From Paraplanobispora siamensis (GTDB lineage: Bacteria; Actinomycetota; Actinomycetes; Streptosporangiales; Streptosporangiaceae): a stretch of DNA of 56,215 nt. Positions 7,565-16,571 of this stretch are shown piece after piece (positions within the stretch are counted from its first letter, which is position 1; every line of letters starts with the position of its first letter). The notes beneath the pieces are model-generated. The model had not been told where the DNA came from and did not search any database. It saw only the letters and a list, made by a program, of their open reading frames with translations. Location: positions 1 through 56,215 of the forward strand of contig NZ_BOOJ01000041.1 in NCBI RefSeq assembly GCF_016863175.1, given 5' to 3'. A program made the position numbers and the translations under genes.

Positions 7565-8752
7565 CTACGCCTGGACGAAGGACTGGTCGACGCTGTCGGG
7601 GGACAGGACGTGCTCGATGACCATGACGGCGGCGCCGATCACGCCCGCCCGGTCGCCCAGCTCGCTGGCGGTGATGGTCAGGTGCTGGGTGGCCAGGGGC
7701 AGTGAGCGGCTGTAGATGACCTCGCGCAGACCGGCGAGCACCTGCTCCCCGGCCTCCGCGACGTCGCCGCCGATCACGATCACCGAGGGGTTGAAGAAGT
7801 TCACGATCGAGGCGAGGACGTCGCCGATCTCGCGCCCGGCCTGGCGGATGAGCTGGACCGCCTGGGTGTTGCCCGCGCGCACCAGGCCGACCACGTCACG
7901 GCTGCCGGCCGCCTCGACCCCCACGGCGCGCAGCCGGGCGGCCATGGCGGCGCCCCCCGCCACCGCCTCCAGGCAGCCGACGTTGCCGCAGCGGCAGATG
8001 ATGTCGAGCGCGGAGGCGACCCGGATGTGCCCGACGTCGCCGGCCGCGCCCTGGGCGCCGCGGTGCAGGCGGCGGTCGCTGATGATCCCGCAGCCTATGC
8101 CGGTGCCGACCTTGACGAAGATGAGGTGGTCGGCCTCCGGGCGGGCCGCCCAGTGCTCGCCCAGCGCCATGATGTTGACGTCGTTGTCGACCAGGACGGG
8201 GGCGCCCAGCCGCTCGCTGAGCCACTCGGGGACGGGGAAGCCGTCCCAGCCCGGCATTATCGGCGGGTTGATCGGCCGTCCGGAGCTGTGCTCGACCGGG
8301 CCGGGCAGGCCGACCCCGATGCCGCAGACCTCGTCGACGGAGTGGCCGGTCTCGGCGAGCATCTCCTCGAAGGTGCGCTGGAGCCAGGTGAGCGTCACCT
8401 CGGGGCCGCGGTCTATCGGCACCTCGGCCGCGCGCTCGGCCAGGACGTCGGTGGCCAGGTTCGTGACCGCCACCCGGGCGTGGGTCGCGCCCAGATCGGC
8501 GGCGAGCACCACGCGGGCTGAGCTGTTGAAGGTGAAGGCGACGGCGGGACGCCCGCCCGAGGAGATCGCCTCCTCGGTGGGGACGATCCACTGCCGGCTG
8601 AGGAGCGCGTCGAGCCGCTGCGCCAGGGTGGATCGGGCCAGACCGGTGAGCTGCACCAACTCGGCCCGGGTGCGGGCCTGGCCGTCGCGCAGGATCGTCA
8701 GGAGGGCCCCCGCGCCGGTGAAGGAACCGCTCGCCTCGCTCAGCATGCGCAC
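7565..8752 (-). CDS. ROK family transcriptional regulator
   Basis: About 395 residues. An N-terminal winged helix (LLTILRDGQARTRAELVQLTGLARS with the recognition region LAQRLDALLSRQWI) is followed by a ROK sugar-kinase-like domain. The domain has the ATP/phosphate loop LAADLGATHARV, the conserved GTGIGCGI and the zinc site CRCGNVGCLEA, so sugar sensing is plausible. GTG at 8752 is preferred because GAGGGG is eight bases upstream; GTG at 8761 would overlap that site, and ATG at 8746 is also possible. It is divergent from a lactonase-like hydrolase, and XylR-like half-sites occur upstream of the xyloglucanase at 21200, so it may control carbohydrate genes. Confidence 0.85.
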   Translation of the reverse strand: MRMLSEASGSFTGAGALLTILRDGQARTRAELVQLTGLARSTLAQRLDALLSRQWIVPTEEAISSGGRPAVAFTFNSSARVVLAADLGATHARVAVTNLATDVLAERAAEVPIDRGPEVTLTWLQRTFEEMLAETGHSVDEVCGIGVGLPGPVEHSSGRPINPPIMPGWDGFPVPEWLSERLGAPVLVDNDVNIMALGEHWAARPEADHLIFVKVGTGIGCGIISDRRLHRGAQGAAGDVGHIRVASALDIICRCGNVGCLEAVAGGAAMAARLRAVGVEAAGSRDVVGLVRAGNTQAVQLIRQAGREIGDVLASIVNFFNPSVIVIGGDVAEAGEQVLAGLREVIYSRSLPLATQHLTITASELGDRAGVIGAAVMVIEHVLSPDSVDQSFVQA

Positions 8753-9055
8753 AGTCAACACCCCTCGTTTTCGTCACGTCAACGCGACTTAATCCCGTTC
8801 CGCCTGCTCATTATGCCTTACCAGCTGTTACTTTTGTTTAAACGAAGTCATAAGTGAGAGATGGCACCTCGAAACATCGCCGAAATCGGTCGGCCACTGG
8901 CAGATTTCTTTCGACAGCGTAGTGGTCGCGCCGCGTACGACCCGCCGCCGGACATGAGGTCCGACCTATGCGAGGACATTTCCGGAGAAACCTTGTTCGG
9001 AGCCGCTCCTACCGGTTGAATGGTCCGATCACTTCTCGGGGAGCCAGAGAGCCTC
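8753..9055. promoter_or_regulatory. Divergent intergenic region with AT-rich palindrome
   Basis: This interval separates the ROK regulator from the amidohydrolase and holds no gene. At 8833-8846 lies TTT-GTTTAAAC-GAA, whose core GTTTAAAC is a perfect palindrome in an AT-rich patch, a plausible regulator site. On the minus strand CATAAT (8810-8815) could be the -10 for the regulator gene. Confidence 0.4.
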
Positions 9056-9889
9056 ATGATCGACGCGCATCACCACATCTGGGACCTGTCCGTACGGGAC
9101 CAGGACTGGATCACCGGCCCGGCGCTGGCCCCGCTGCGCCGGGATTTCGGGATCGGAGACCTCCCGGCCGCGGCGAACGGCGTCACGGCCACCGTGCTCG
9201 TGCAGACGGTCACCGTCGCCGAGGAGACGCCGGAGCTGCTGGCCCTGGCCGAAGGACACGACCTCGTCGCGGCGGTGGTCGGGTGGACCGACCTGACCGC
9301 GCCCTCGGTCGACGACGACCTCGCCGCGCTGCGGGCCGCGCCGGGCGGCGGCCGCCTGCGGGGCGTCCGGCACCAGGTGCAGGGCGAGGCGGACCCGCGC
9401 TGGCTGTGCCGCGACGACGTGCGCGCCGGGCTGCGGGCCGTGGGGGAGGCGGGGCTGGTCTACGAGCTGCTCACCCTGCCCCACCAGCTCCCCGCCGCGA
9501 TCGAGACCGTGAGCGCCCTGCCCGGGACGGCCTTCGTGCTCGACCACTGCTCCAAGCCGCCGATCGCCTCCGGCGCCCTGGAGCCCTGGGCCGGGCTCGT
9601 CCGCGAGCTGGCCGCCCGGCCCAACGTCACGTGCAAGCTCTCCGGGCTGGTCACCGAGGCCGACTGGGAGAAGTGGACGGTCGAGGACCTGCGGCCGTAC
9701 GCCGAAGTCGTCCTGGAGGCCTTCGGGCCCGGGCGGGTCATGTTCGGGTCCGACTGGCCCGTCTGCCTGCTCGCGGCGTCGTACGAGAGGGTGCTGGAGA
9801 GCGCGCGGGCCCTCACCGGCGGCCTGTCCGCCGCCGAACGGCGGGAGGTGTTCGGCGGCGTCGCGGCCCGCGTCTACGGGATCGCCTGA
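9056..9889 (+). CDS. Amidohydrolase family 2 protein (fuconolactonase-like)
   Basis: A 277-residue TIM-barrel hydrolase. The metal motif is DAHHHIWD (H5 and H7), FVLDHCSKPPI follows mid-protein, and the C-terminal catalytic Asp lies in MFGSDWPVC. These are the hallmarks of the COG3618/PF04909 group, which includes L-fuconolactonase and 2-pyrone-4,6-dicarboxylate lactonase; they hydrolyse lactones in the cytoplasm. ATG at 9056 is used instead of an in-frame ATG 12 codons earlier because homologues start with M-I-D-A-H. It is divergent from the ROK regulator, which may control it. The exact lactone is unknown. Confidence 0.8.
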   Translation: MIDAHHHIWDLSVRDQDWITGPALAPLRRDFGIGDLPAAANGVTATVLVQTVTVAEETPELLALAEGHDLVAAVVGWTDLTAPSVDDDLAALRAAPGGGRLRGVRHQVQGEADPRWLCRDDVRAGLRAVGEAGLVYELLTLPHQLPAAIETVSALPGTAFVLDHCSKPPIASGALEPWAGLVRELAARPNVTCKLSGLVTEADWEKWTVEDLRPYAEVVLEAFGPGRVMFGSDWPVCLLAASYERVLESARALTGGLSAAERREVFGGVAARVYGIA

Positions 9890-9945
9890 CCTCCGCCGGC
9901 GTTCACGGAGCGGTCCGGCCTTTGACCGTGCGGCTGCGCGGGCGG

Positions 9946-11817
9946 CTACGAGATCGCCTGGGCCTCCTCGGCGAGGATCGAGGCCGGGATCAGGGCGACC
10001 GCGCTGATCCCGCCGTAGGGCGAGGGACGCAGGGCGACCTGCACGCCCTGCCGGGAGGCGAGCATCGCGACCACGAACAGGCCGAGCCGGTCGCTGTCGG
10101 CCAGGTCGAACTCCGGGCTGTCGGCCAGGCGGCGGTTGAGCTCGTCCAGCTCCGGCTCCGGGATGCCCAGGCCACGGTCCTCGATCTCGACCACCAGCCC
10201 GGTCGCGGTGACCTCGCTGCGGACGATCACCCGGGTCTGCGGCGGGGAGAACACCGTCGCGTTCTCCACCAGCTCCGCGATCAGATGGATGACGTCGGCC
10301 ACGGCCGAACCCGCCAGCGACGCCGGGGGCGTCGGCAGCACCTGGACCCGGGCGTAGTCCTCGACCTCCGCGACCGCCGCGCGCAGGACGTCCACCATCG
10401 GGACGGGCTTGCGCCACCCCCGGCCGGGCGTGGCGCCGGACAGGATGATCAGGTTCTCCGCGTGGCGGCGCATCCTGGTGGTGAGGTGGTCCAGCCGGTA
10501 GAGGTCGGCGAGCGTCTCGGGCTGCTCCTCCTTGCGCTGCATGGCCTCCAGCTGGGTGAGCTGGCGGTGCAGCAGCGACTGGTTGCGCCGGGCCAGGCTG
10601 ACGAAGACCTGGCTGACGCCCCGGCGCAGCCGGGCCTGGTCCACGGCCGCCTCGTAGGCGGTGTGCCGCACCGAGTCGAGCGCGTGGCCGATGTCGCGGA
10701 TCTCCGGGGCGCCGTCGATCGGCGGCAGGGACTCCTCGGGCGCGTCCTGGCCCCGGCGCAGCCGGGCCACCAGGCGCGGGAGCCGTACCTCCGCCAGCTC
10801 CCTGGCCGCGTCCCGCAGCGCGCCCAGTTCGGCGGCCAGGCGCCCGGCGAAGCGCAGGGACAGCAGCACCGACAGGATCAGCATGATCAGGCCCAGGCCG
10901 CCCGCCACCGCGATCTGGACGAGGACGGCGACCGCGGCCGGGGTGACCCGGGGGACGAGCATGTCGACCACCTCGGCCTGGTCGCGCTCCACCTCGGCCC
11001 AGAACCGGTCGACCGGCGACAGGTCGGCCGGCAGGTCGCGGGAGGCGACGACGCGCGTCTCCAGCAGGGTGTAGGAGCGCGAGACGGCCGAGGAGGCGAG
11101 CCGGTCGTACGGCGCGCGCAGCTCCGCGTCGAGCCTGGCCATGGCCTGCTGGGACACCAGACGGCGGGTCGAGACCATCCGCGCGAAGGCGGTGTGCTCG
11201 GCGTCGCCGAGCCGCCCGCCCCCGCCCACCGCCGACAGCAGCGCCCGCTGCCGGGCCAGGATCTCCTTGGCCTCGCCGAGCGCGGTGACCGACCTGGCCT
11301 GCTGGTAGATCGAGATGTCCGGGACCAGGATCATCCGGTCGTACATGCGGAACATCGAGTCGATGATCCGGTTGTAGGTGTCGATCACCCGGACGGTGTC
11401 CGCGGAGCGGGAGTCGACCAGGGCGCGGGCGGCGGGCAGCTGGTCGAGCTCGGCGAAGAACGACGTCAGCCGGATCCGCAGTTCGTCGCCGACCGTCTCC
11501 TGGACGTCGTCGGCGAGCGCGAGCCTGCGGAAGGCGGCCAGGGCCTGGTCGGACTTGAGCCGCTGGGCGAGGAGGGCGTCCTGATCGGACTTGGCGTTCA
11601 GGTAGCGGGCCGAGTGCAGCCGCTCGTTCTGCAGCTCCATGACGGCCTTCTCCGAGGGGAGGGCCACGTTGCTCGCCAGGGTGTTGATCTCCAGGAGCCG
11701 CAGTCCGTCACCGGCGGTCAGGCTGGCGGCGAAGCTCCAGAGCAGCACCAGGGAGATGATCGGCACCAGCAGCAGGGCGGTGATCTTGAGTCGGATCGGC
11801 CGGCCAGAGTTGTCCAT
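9946..11817 (-). CDS. Nitrate/nitrite-sensing-domain histidine kinase, orphan
   Basis: A 623-residue membrane sensor kinase. TM1 is at about residues 8-28. An extracytoplasmic helical NIT-like domain follows (SEKAVMELQNERLHSARYL is the typical opening), and TM2 is near residue 300. The signal helix contains VFVSLARRNQSLLHRQL and LDHLTTRMRRHAENL, and the HATPase domain contains LIAELVENATVFSPP and EDRGLGIP. Kinases of this kind usually head a conservon followed by roadblock, DUF742 and GTPase genes; here none of these is adjacent, and the long disordered C-terminal tail often seen is absent. Its output partner is unknown. Confidence 0.8.
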   Translation of the reverse strand: MDNSGRPIRLKITALLLVPIISLVLLWSFAASLTAGDGLRLLEINTLASNVALPSEKAVMELQNERLHSARYLNAKSDQDALLAQRLKSDQALAAFRRLALADDVQETVGDELRIRLTSFFAELDQLPAARALVDSRSADTVRVIDTYNRIIDSMFRMYDRMILVPDISIYQQARSVTALGEAKEILARQRALLSAVGGGGRLGDAEHTAFARMVSTRRLVSQQAMARLDAELRAPYDRLASSAVSRSYTLLETRVVASRDLPADLSPVDRFWAEVERDQAEVVDMLVPRVTPAAVAVLVQIAVAGGLGLIMLILSVLLSLRFAGRLAAELGALRDAARELAEVRLPRLVARLRRGQDAPEESLPPIDGAPEIRDIGHALDSVRHTAYEAAVDQARLRRGVSQVFVSLARRNQSLLHRQLTQLEAMQRKEEQPETLADLYRLDHLTTRMRRHAENLIILSGATPGRGWRKPVPMVDVLRAAVAEVEDYARVQVLPTPPASLAGSAVADVIHLIAELVENATVFSPPQTRVIVRSEVTATGLVVEIEDRGLGIPEPELDELNRRLADSPEFDLADSDRLGLFVVAMLASRQGVQVALRPSPYGGISAVALIPASILAEEAQAIS

Positions 11818-11922
11818 GCGTCGCCTTGGGGGGAAATTTCATGATGGAATGCGCGATCAGAGATCGCCTGAGGTTACACCTCCCGCGATCCCTCGGTCAG
11901 GCCCATTCTCCTGGAGGCACCC

Positions 11923-12342
11923 GTGCGGCTACCGCGCACCCCGTCCGGCTGGACCATCGCCGTCTTCGGCCTGCTCGCCTTCCTGCTCGGCGTCCTCGGG
12001 CTCGTCTCGCCCGACACGATGCTGGCCATGCTCGGCTTCGAGGTCCTGCAGACGCGCGCGGAGGGCGACTACACCCTCGTGTACATGGCGGCCTCGTCCA
12101 TGGCCGCGGTGAACATGGGGATCTACTACATGCTCGCCGCGGCCGTGGACTTCCGGCCGTTCTTCCTGTGGACGGTCCCGTTCCGGCTGGTGACCTTCAC
12201 CGTCTTCACCACGCTCGTGGTCACCGGCGCCGCGCCCGCCAAGTTCCTCGGCGTGGGCCTGTGGGAGGGCCTGGGTGCGCTGATCACCGGGGCGGCGCTG
12301 TGGTGGGAGTCGCGCCGGACGCCGGCCCCGCAGGCCGCCTGA
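11923..12342 (+). CDS. Four-helix membrane protein, unknown function
   Basis: A 139-residue hydrophobic protein with about four membrane segments, near residues 10-30, 51-72, 77-100 and 108-128. The start is GTG at 11923 with CTGGAG six to eight bases upstream. Motif LGFLVSPDTMLAMLGFE-like loops and the PFRLVTFTVFTTLV segment do not point me to a named family. Its last ~20 codons overlap the 3' end of the opposing gene at 12284-13141 by 59 bases. Confidence 0.65.
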   Translation: MRLPRTPSGWTIAVFGLLAFLLGVLGLVSPDTMLAMLGFEVLQTRAEGDYTLVYMAASSMAAVNMGIYYMLAAAVDFRPFFLWTVPFRLVTFTVFTTLVVTGAAPAKFLGVGLWEGLGALITGAALWWESRRTPAPQAA

Positions 12343-13141
12343 AGAAGGCCGCGATCGCGTAGGGGTCCACGGGATCGGCGAGCAGGGCGAGCATCTCCCC
12401 GCGGCGCGCGAGGTCGACCTTGAACGGATGGCCGAACACCCGCGGGCCGGTCCCGTCGTGCAGCACCCGGGTCAGCATCAGATCGCCCGGCAGGGCCTGC
12501 CCGGACAGCAGTTCGTCGGTCAGGACCACCTGCTGCCCGCCGTCGTCCAGGGTCACCCGCCGCCCGGACACGCCGACGACCTCCCACAGGCGCGAGGGCG
12601 TCGTCCGCCACGCCTCCAGCAGCTTCACCTCGTCCTCGCGCAGCCACTCGCCCCTCGCGTCCAGGAACTCCCCGATCACGTCGTGCTCGAACAGCGCCAG
12701 GTCGGCCAGGGCGTGCTCGGCCACCCGCACGCTCCGCGCCACCAGCTCCTCGACCAGGTGACGCCGGGCCGGCCGGTAGAGGAAGACGAGCAACCGCTCG
12801 AACAGGTGGGCGGCCCGGTCGGCGAGCTCCCGCTGAGGGTCGGTGCGGCAGGCGGCGTACTCGGCCGCGTCCCGCCGCGCCGGCTCCAGATCGGGGTCCA
12901 GCGCGAGCGCCTCCCCGATGAGCCCGGCCGCCTCGAAGGACCGGCCCTCGCCCTCGGCGGACCTGGCGGCCAGCAGCAGCGCGGCGGGATCGGTGCGGGG
13001 CAGCGCCTCGACCACCGCGGACGGCAGAGGCTCCCGCTCCACCTCGTCGGCGATCCGCGCGAGGGTCTCCGGGGAGCGCGACAGGTTGGCGATCACCACG
13101 GACAGGTCCGCGTTCTCGTCCCGGGGCATCAGTTCGCTCAT
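12284..13141 (-). CDS. Conserved-looking cytoplasmic protein with TPR-like segment, unknown function
   Basis: A 285-residue soluble protein starting MSELMPRDENADL. Residues ~50-95 (ALLLAARSAEGEGRSFEAAG, LIGEALALDPDLEPARRDAA) look like a TPR-type helical pair. The middle is helical, and residues ~190-260 are beta-rich (GVSGRRVTLDDGGQQVVLTD). ATG at 13141 is taken; an in-frame ATG 15 bases downstream is an alternative and neither has a strong ribosome site. Codon bias is typical of the region throughout. Its 3' end is antisense to the membrane-protein gene at 11923-12342, giving a convergent overlap. I do not recognise a family. Confidence 0.6.
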   Translation of the reverse strand: MSELMPRDENADLSVVIANLSRSPETLARIADEVEREPLPSAVVEALPRTDPAALLLAARSAEGEGRSFEAAGLIGEALALDPDLEPARRDAAEYAACRTDPQRELADRAAHLFERLLVFLYRPARRHLVEELVARSVRVAEHALADLALFEHDVIGEFLDARGEWLREDEVKLLEAWRTTPSRLWEVVGVSGRRVTLDDGGQQVVLTDELLSGQALPGDLMLTRVLHDGTGPRVFGHPFKVDLARRGEMLALLADPVDPYAIAAFFRRPAGPASGATPTTAPPR

Positions 13142-13255
13142 CCGTCCATCATGTCCGCCGTACGGCTCCCGCATGACGGCGGCGCCGCCGCCCCGGGCTG
13201 GGACGGCGGCGCCGCGGTCGTCGTGCGGGGTTCCCGCGAGGGGTTCCCGTGCGGG

Positions 13256-14761
13256 TCACGGCCTGGTCAGGCCGAGGGTGTAGGAGCCGGAGCCGCTGTA
13301 GGCGTGGACCCGGACCCGGTAGGTTCCCGCGGTGCCGTTGTAGGTGAAGGCCTCGTCGGGGTTGGGGCTGGTGCCCTGGGCCACGGTGGTCCAGGTGGAG
13401 CCGCTCAGCCTCTGCAGGTAGGCGTCGTAGTCGGTGCCGTTGGGGCCGTCCAGGCAGATGCGGTGCGTGCCCGCGGCGGCGGTGTAGCCGCCGGTGCCGG
13501 GCTGGTAGGCGTTCTGGTTGGAGGTCAGCGAGCCGTTGTAGGTGTTCTGGTAGCCGCTGCAGCCGGTCGGCGGCGGGGTGCCGCCACCGGCCAGGGTGAG
13601 CCCGTAGGTCGACAGGATCTCGTTGACCGGCTGGTGGTAGGTGGTGCCGCCGGAGGTGCAGTTGCCCGAGCCGCCGGAGGTGACGCCCTGCGCCTGGTCG
13701 CCGGAGATGTAGGAGCCGCCGGAGTCGCCGGGCTCGGCGCACACGGTGGTGCGGGTCACGCCGGTGATGGTGCCCTCGGGGTAGGTGACGCTGGTGTTGT
13801 GCTGCTGGATCGTGCCGCAGTGGTAGCCCGTCGTGGAGCCGGAGCGGCAGATGGAGGAGCCGACCGCGCGCTGGGTGGAGCCGTTCACCGGCAGGAGGGT
13901 GGAGCCGCTGCCCTTGACCACGCCGACGGGGGTCCAGTTCGAGTTGACCTCGACCCAGGCGTAGTCGTTGCCCGGGAAGGACGAGCCGCGGAAGGTGCCC
14001 TGGGCGACCCGGTTGTAGCCCTGGGTGGCGGTGCCGACCCGGCCGCAGTGCCCGGCGGTGACGAAGCCGCCCTGGCTGCCGGTCCTGGTCACCGAGAAGC
14101 CGACCGAGCAGCGCCCGCCCATGTAGTAGGCGTCGCCGCCGCGCACGTCGTACAGCGCCCTGGGGTCTTCGGTGGAGGCCTCCACCCGGACGAGTGAGGC
14201 GTCCAGGCCGCTGCCGTCGACGAAGCCCTGGGCCTCGGCGGTGTCGCGGGCCAGCACGACGACGCTGTTGCTCTGCAGGTCGACGTACCACGACGGGATG
14301 GACTTGGGAGCGCTGCCGGAGAGCCCGTCCAGGTGGGCCTTGGCCGCGTCGAGCGTGGCCAGCGAGTGCTTGACGAGCTTGGCCTGGGCTCCGGCCTTGA
14401 GGATGGTCGCTACCTGGGTGGAGTCGTTGGTGGCGACCACGAGTTCGGCGGTGGGGCCGGTCAGCCAGGCGCCGGCGAAGCGGTCGCCGAGCTGCCGGCT
14501 GAACACCGGCTCGACCTTGGAGGCGGCGGCCTCGTTGACCAGGCGGGCCCTGGCCTCCGCGCCGGAGATGCCGAGGTCGCGCTGGAGCGCCTCGATCATC
14601 CCGGGGTCGGGCTGGGTGGTGGCCGCGGCCTGCGCCTTGGCCTGGGCGTACAGGGACTCGGGAGCGGATGAGCCGCCGGGTCCCCCGTGTGCGATGGCAG
14701 GGGTGGCCACCAGCGTGAGGGCGAGTGCGAAGCCCGCCGTCACGGCACTACTGCGGAGCAT
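13256..14761 (-). CDS. Secreted S1 family serine protease (streptogrisin type) with C-terminal domain
   Basis: A 501-residue preproprotease. The signal peptide ends near ATPAIA (residue 24), and a propeptide runs to about residue 203 (ARARLVNEAAASK and later LVRVEAS). The chymotrypsin-fold mature domain begins near YDVRGGDAYYMGG; the catalytic triad is His238 (TAGHCG), Asp266 (NDYAWVEV) and Ser347 (GDSGGS), with Cys pairs in the expected places. After a GGGTPPPTG linker, residues ~400-501 form a PPC-like beta domain (DAYLQRLSGSTWTTV, GTYRVRVHAYSGSGSYT) that probably aids substrate binding or folding. ATG at 14761 has AGGAGAG upstream and is preferred over one five codons earlier. It is exported and degrades protein outside the cell. 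Confidence 0.93.
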   Translation of the reverse strand: MLRSSAVTAGFALALTLVATPAIAHGGPGGSSAPESLYAQAKAQAAATTQPDPGMIEALQRDLGISGAEARARLVNEAAASKVEPVFSRQLGDRFAGAWLTGPTAELVVATNDSTQVATILKAGAQAKLVKHSLATLDAAKAHLDGLSGSAPKSIPSWYVDLQSNSVVVLARDTAEAQGFVDGSGLDASLVRVEASTEDPRALYDVRGGDAYYMGGRCSVGFSVTRTGSQGGFVTAGHCGRVGTATQGYNRVAQGTFRGSSFPGNDYAWVEVNSNWTPVGVVKGSGSTLLPVNGSTQRAVGSSICRSGSTTGYHCGTIQQHNTSVTYPEGTITGVTRTTVCAEPGDSGGSYISGDQAQGVTSGGSGNCTSGGTTYHQPVNEILSTYGLTLAGGGTPPPTGCSGYQNTYNGSLTSNQNAYQPGTGGYTAAAGTHRICLDGPNGTDYDAYLQRLSGSTWTTVAQGTSPNPDEAFTYNGTAGTYRVRVHAYSGSGSYTLGLTRP

Positions 14762-14865
14762 GTGATCTCTCCTCATGTTGGGGGGTGCGCGGTCACCGTA
14801 ACCGCGCGGGCAGGAGAGACGGCTCTACCACTTCGCCCCTATCACCGCGTTATGGGGACTTGTCA

Positions 14866-14911
14866 GGCGGGGCCGTGCCGCAGGTGCGACGGCCTGCGGC
14901 ACGGCCCCGCC
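14866..14911 (-). terminator. Very strong hairpin after the LysR gene
   Basis: A perfect 19-base stem (GGCGGGGCCGTGCCGCAGG with its complement) and an 8-base loop lie 16 bases beyond the LysR stop on the minus strand. No U-tract follows. It should insulate the protease gene downstream. Confidence 0.8.
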
Positions 14912-14926
14912 GATGGGCGGGGAGGA

Positions 14927-15886
14927 TCAGGGCGAGGTGCCGAAGTGGGGGTGACCCGCCAGCCAGGCGGCGTAACGCTCGCTGCGCCGTACGGCGTCGG
15001 CGTGGGCGGCCTTGGCGTACCCGGCGACCATCGGGGCGACGCGGGCGATGGGCGCGTCCGGATGCCAGCCGAGCAGGTGCCGCCAGCGCAGCGGCGCCTC
15101 GGAGATCGGGACCATCGCCAGCCCGGCCGAGGGCTGGAAGGTCGCCTGGCACAGCACCGCGGCGCGGCCGACCTTGGCCAGGTGGATGCAGGTGGCCACG
15201 TCGGTCTCGTAGATGGTCTGGGGGGTGAAGCCCGCGCGGGCGCACGCCGCGGCGAAGCAGTCACCGAAACAGCCGTCGCCGGGGGTGACCGCCCACTGCT
15301 CGCCGGCCAGCTCGCCCAGCTCCACCTCCCTGCGGCCGGCCAGCGGATGGTCCTCGTTGAGCATGACGAAGACGGGGTCGGAGCCGACGGTGTGCCACAC
15401 CACCGGCCCCTCCACCGGCGGCGGGCTCTCCCCGCAGGCGCCGATGAGGGCGAAGTCGATCACCCCTGACATGATCATCGTGGTGAGTTCCCTGGCCGAC
15501 CAGGAGGTGCGGGTGGTCACCGGCGTCGACGGCCACGCCGTCGCGAGCCGGTCCACCAGCCCTCCCAGGATCGGGCCGTTGGTGGCGCCCACCCGGTAGC
15601 GGGGGACCTCCCCGCCGGCGTTGGCGAACCGCACGGCCTCTTCCTGGAGCTCCCGGGCGGCGGGCAACAGCACCCGTGCCCGGGACAGCACCAGTTCCCC
15701 GAGAGGCGTGGGTCTCGCACCGGTGTGGTCGCGGTCGAACAGGCTCCCCCCGAGCACCCGCTCTATCCGCTTGAGCTGCGCGGTCAGCGCAGGCTGGGCC
15801 AGCCCGAGATGGGTGGCCGCCTTGGTGACGCTCCCGGCCTCCGCGACCGCGCGCACGATCTTGAGGTGTCGGAGCTCGAGATCCAT
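14927..15886 (-). CDS. LysR family transcriptional regulator
   Basis: A 319-residue LysR-type regulator. The N-terminal winged helix (LELRHLKIVRAVAEAGSVTK, AATHLGLAQPALTAQLKRIE) is textbook, followed by a periplasmic-binding-protein-like effector domain from residue ~90. Six Cys residues are present, three of them in the short CFGDCFAAACARAGF segment, which is unusual. The gene starts at ATG 15886 with TACGTT six bases upstream and TTGCGG at -35, so its mRNA may be leaderless. It is flanked by unrelated genes and no divergent target is adjacent, so targets are not evident; autoregulation is likely from family habit. Confidence 0.9.
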   Translation of the reverse strand: MDLELRHLKIVRAVAEAGSVTKAATHLGLAQPALTAQLKRIERVLGGSLFDRDHTGARPTPLGELVLSRARVLLPAARELQEEAVRFANAGGEVPRYRVGATNGPILGGLVDRLATAWPSTPVTTRTSWSARELTTMIMSGVIDFALIGACGESPPPVEGPVVWHTVGSDPVFVMLNEDHPLAGRREVELGELAGEQWAVTPGDGCFGDCFAAACARAGFTPQTIYETDVATCIHLAKVGRAAVLCQATFQPSAGLAMVPISEAPLRWRHLLGWHPDAPIARVAPMVAGYAKAAHADAVRRSERYAAWLAGHPHFGTSP

Positions 15887-15892
15887 ACCGGG

Positions 15893-15922
15893 AACGTAAG
15901 GCTCTCGCGTTATACCCGCAAT
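15893..15922 (-). promoter_or_regulatory. Putative leaderless promoter of the LysR gene
   Basis: TTGCGG (15917-15922) and TACGTT (15893-15898) on the minus strand are separated by 18 bases, with the ATG six bases after the -10. Confidence 0.45.
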
Positions 15923-16022
15923 CTAAATCAGTCACGAAATCTGACTGAATTTCGTGGAATCGTTCCAAAGGCAAGCACCGCGGCGGAGGTGAGGGTGAGC
16001 CGTGACGGGGTAGGCGGATCCC

Positions 16023-16244
16023 ATGACGATGGGAATCGATCCGAAGGACCTCACGGAGGACGATCTGCTGCGCGAACTGCGGCAGCTGCACGCGACACGG
16101 ACCGACACCTTCCTGCACGGCTCCGGTGACGCGCTCGCCAACCACACCGAACGGACCCGGGAACTGGAGGAGGAGTACCTGCGGCGCCACCCCGAGCGCG
16201 AGGTCGACCCGGAGCGGTTGCGCGAGGGCGCCCGGCAGCGCTGA
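16023..16244 (+). CDS. DUF6158 family small protein
   Basis: A 73-residue charged helical protein (PKDLTEDDLLRELRQLHATR, TDTFLHGSGDALANHTER, LEEEYLRRHPE). The pattern matches the small actinobacterial family I know as DUF6158, whose function is unknown. ATG at 16023 is used; an ATG two codons later is equally possible. A strong hairpin follows the stop. The neighbours are other small stress-type proteins. Confidence 0.7.
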   Translation: MTMGIDPKDLTEDDLLRELRQLHATRTDTFLHGSGDALANHTERTRELEEEYLRRHPEREVDPERLREGARQR

Positions 16245-16253
16245 ACCCCCCGG

Positions 16254-16291
16254 CCCCGGCACGCGGCGAGACGCCGGACCGCGTGCCGGGG
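16254..16291 (+). terminator. Hairpin after the DUF6158 gene
   Basis: Perfect 13-base arms (CCCCGGCACGCGG and complement) with a 12-base loop lie 10 bases after the stop. Confidence 0.7.
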
Positions 16292-16331
16292 GACACGAAC
16301 GACCGGCGGGCACGACCCAGGAGGTATGGCA

Positions 16332-16571
16332 ATGTACGACGCCAACCGGGATGTCCAGACCATGTCCCTTGAGGACAACACCGTCTACGAGGCGGTGGCC
16401 GCACTGGCCACGGACGGCCACACCGCTCACACGGCGGACGTCGTCCACATGACGGGCCTGCCGGAGGAGGCCGTACGGCGCAGCCTCGCGTCCCTGGCCG
16501 AGAAGGGCGCGATCGAGACGCGCGACGGCTTCCACTCCCTCGGCCCGCACGACTGGGAAGTGGAGTACTAA
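16332..16571 (+). CDS. Small protein with winged-helix-like fold, unknown function
   Basis: A 79-residue protein. The pattern [51 protein letters not shown] reads as a helix-turn-helix with a short wing, like small DNA-binding or winged-helix domains. ATG at 16332 has AGGAGG seven bases upstream; the ATG at 16326 would be too close. Its TAA overlaps the stop of the opposing P-loop gene (CTAA at 16568-16571). The family is not recognised. Confidence 0.6.
   Translation: MYDANRDVQTMSLEDNTVYEAVAALATDGHTAHTADVVHMTGLPEEAVRRSLASLAEKGAIETRDGFHSLGPHDWEVEY

Noticed and set aside
8968-11844. A 958-codon plus-strand frame
   Set aside because: It reads out of frame through the amidohydrolase and antisense to the sensor kinase; both real genes have complete motifs.
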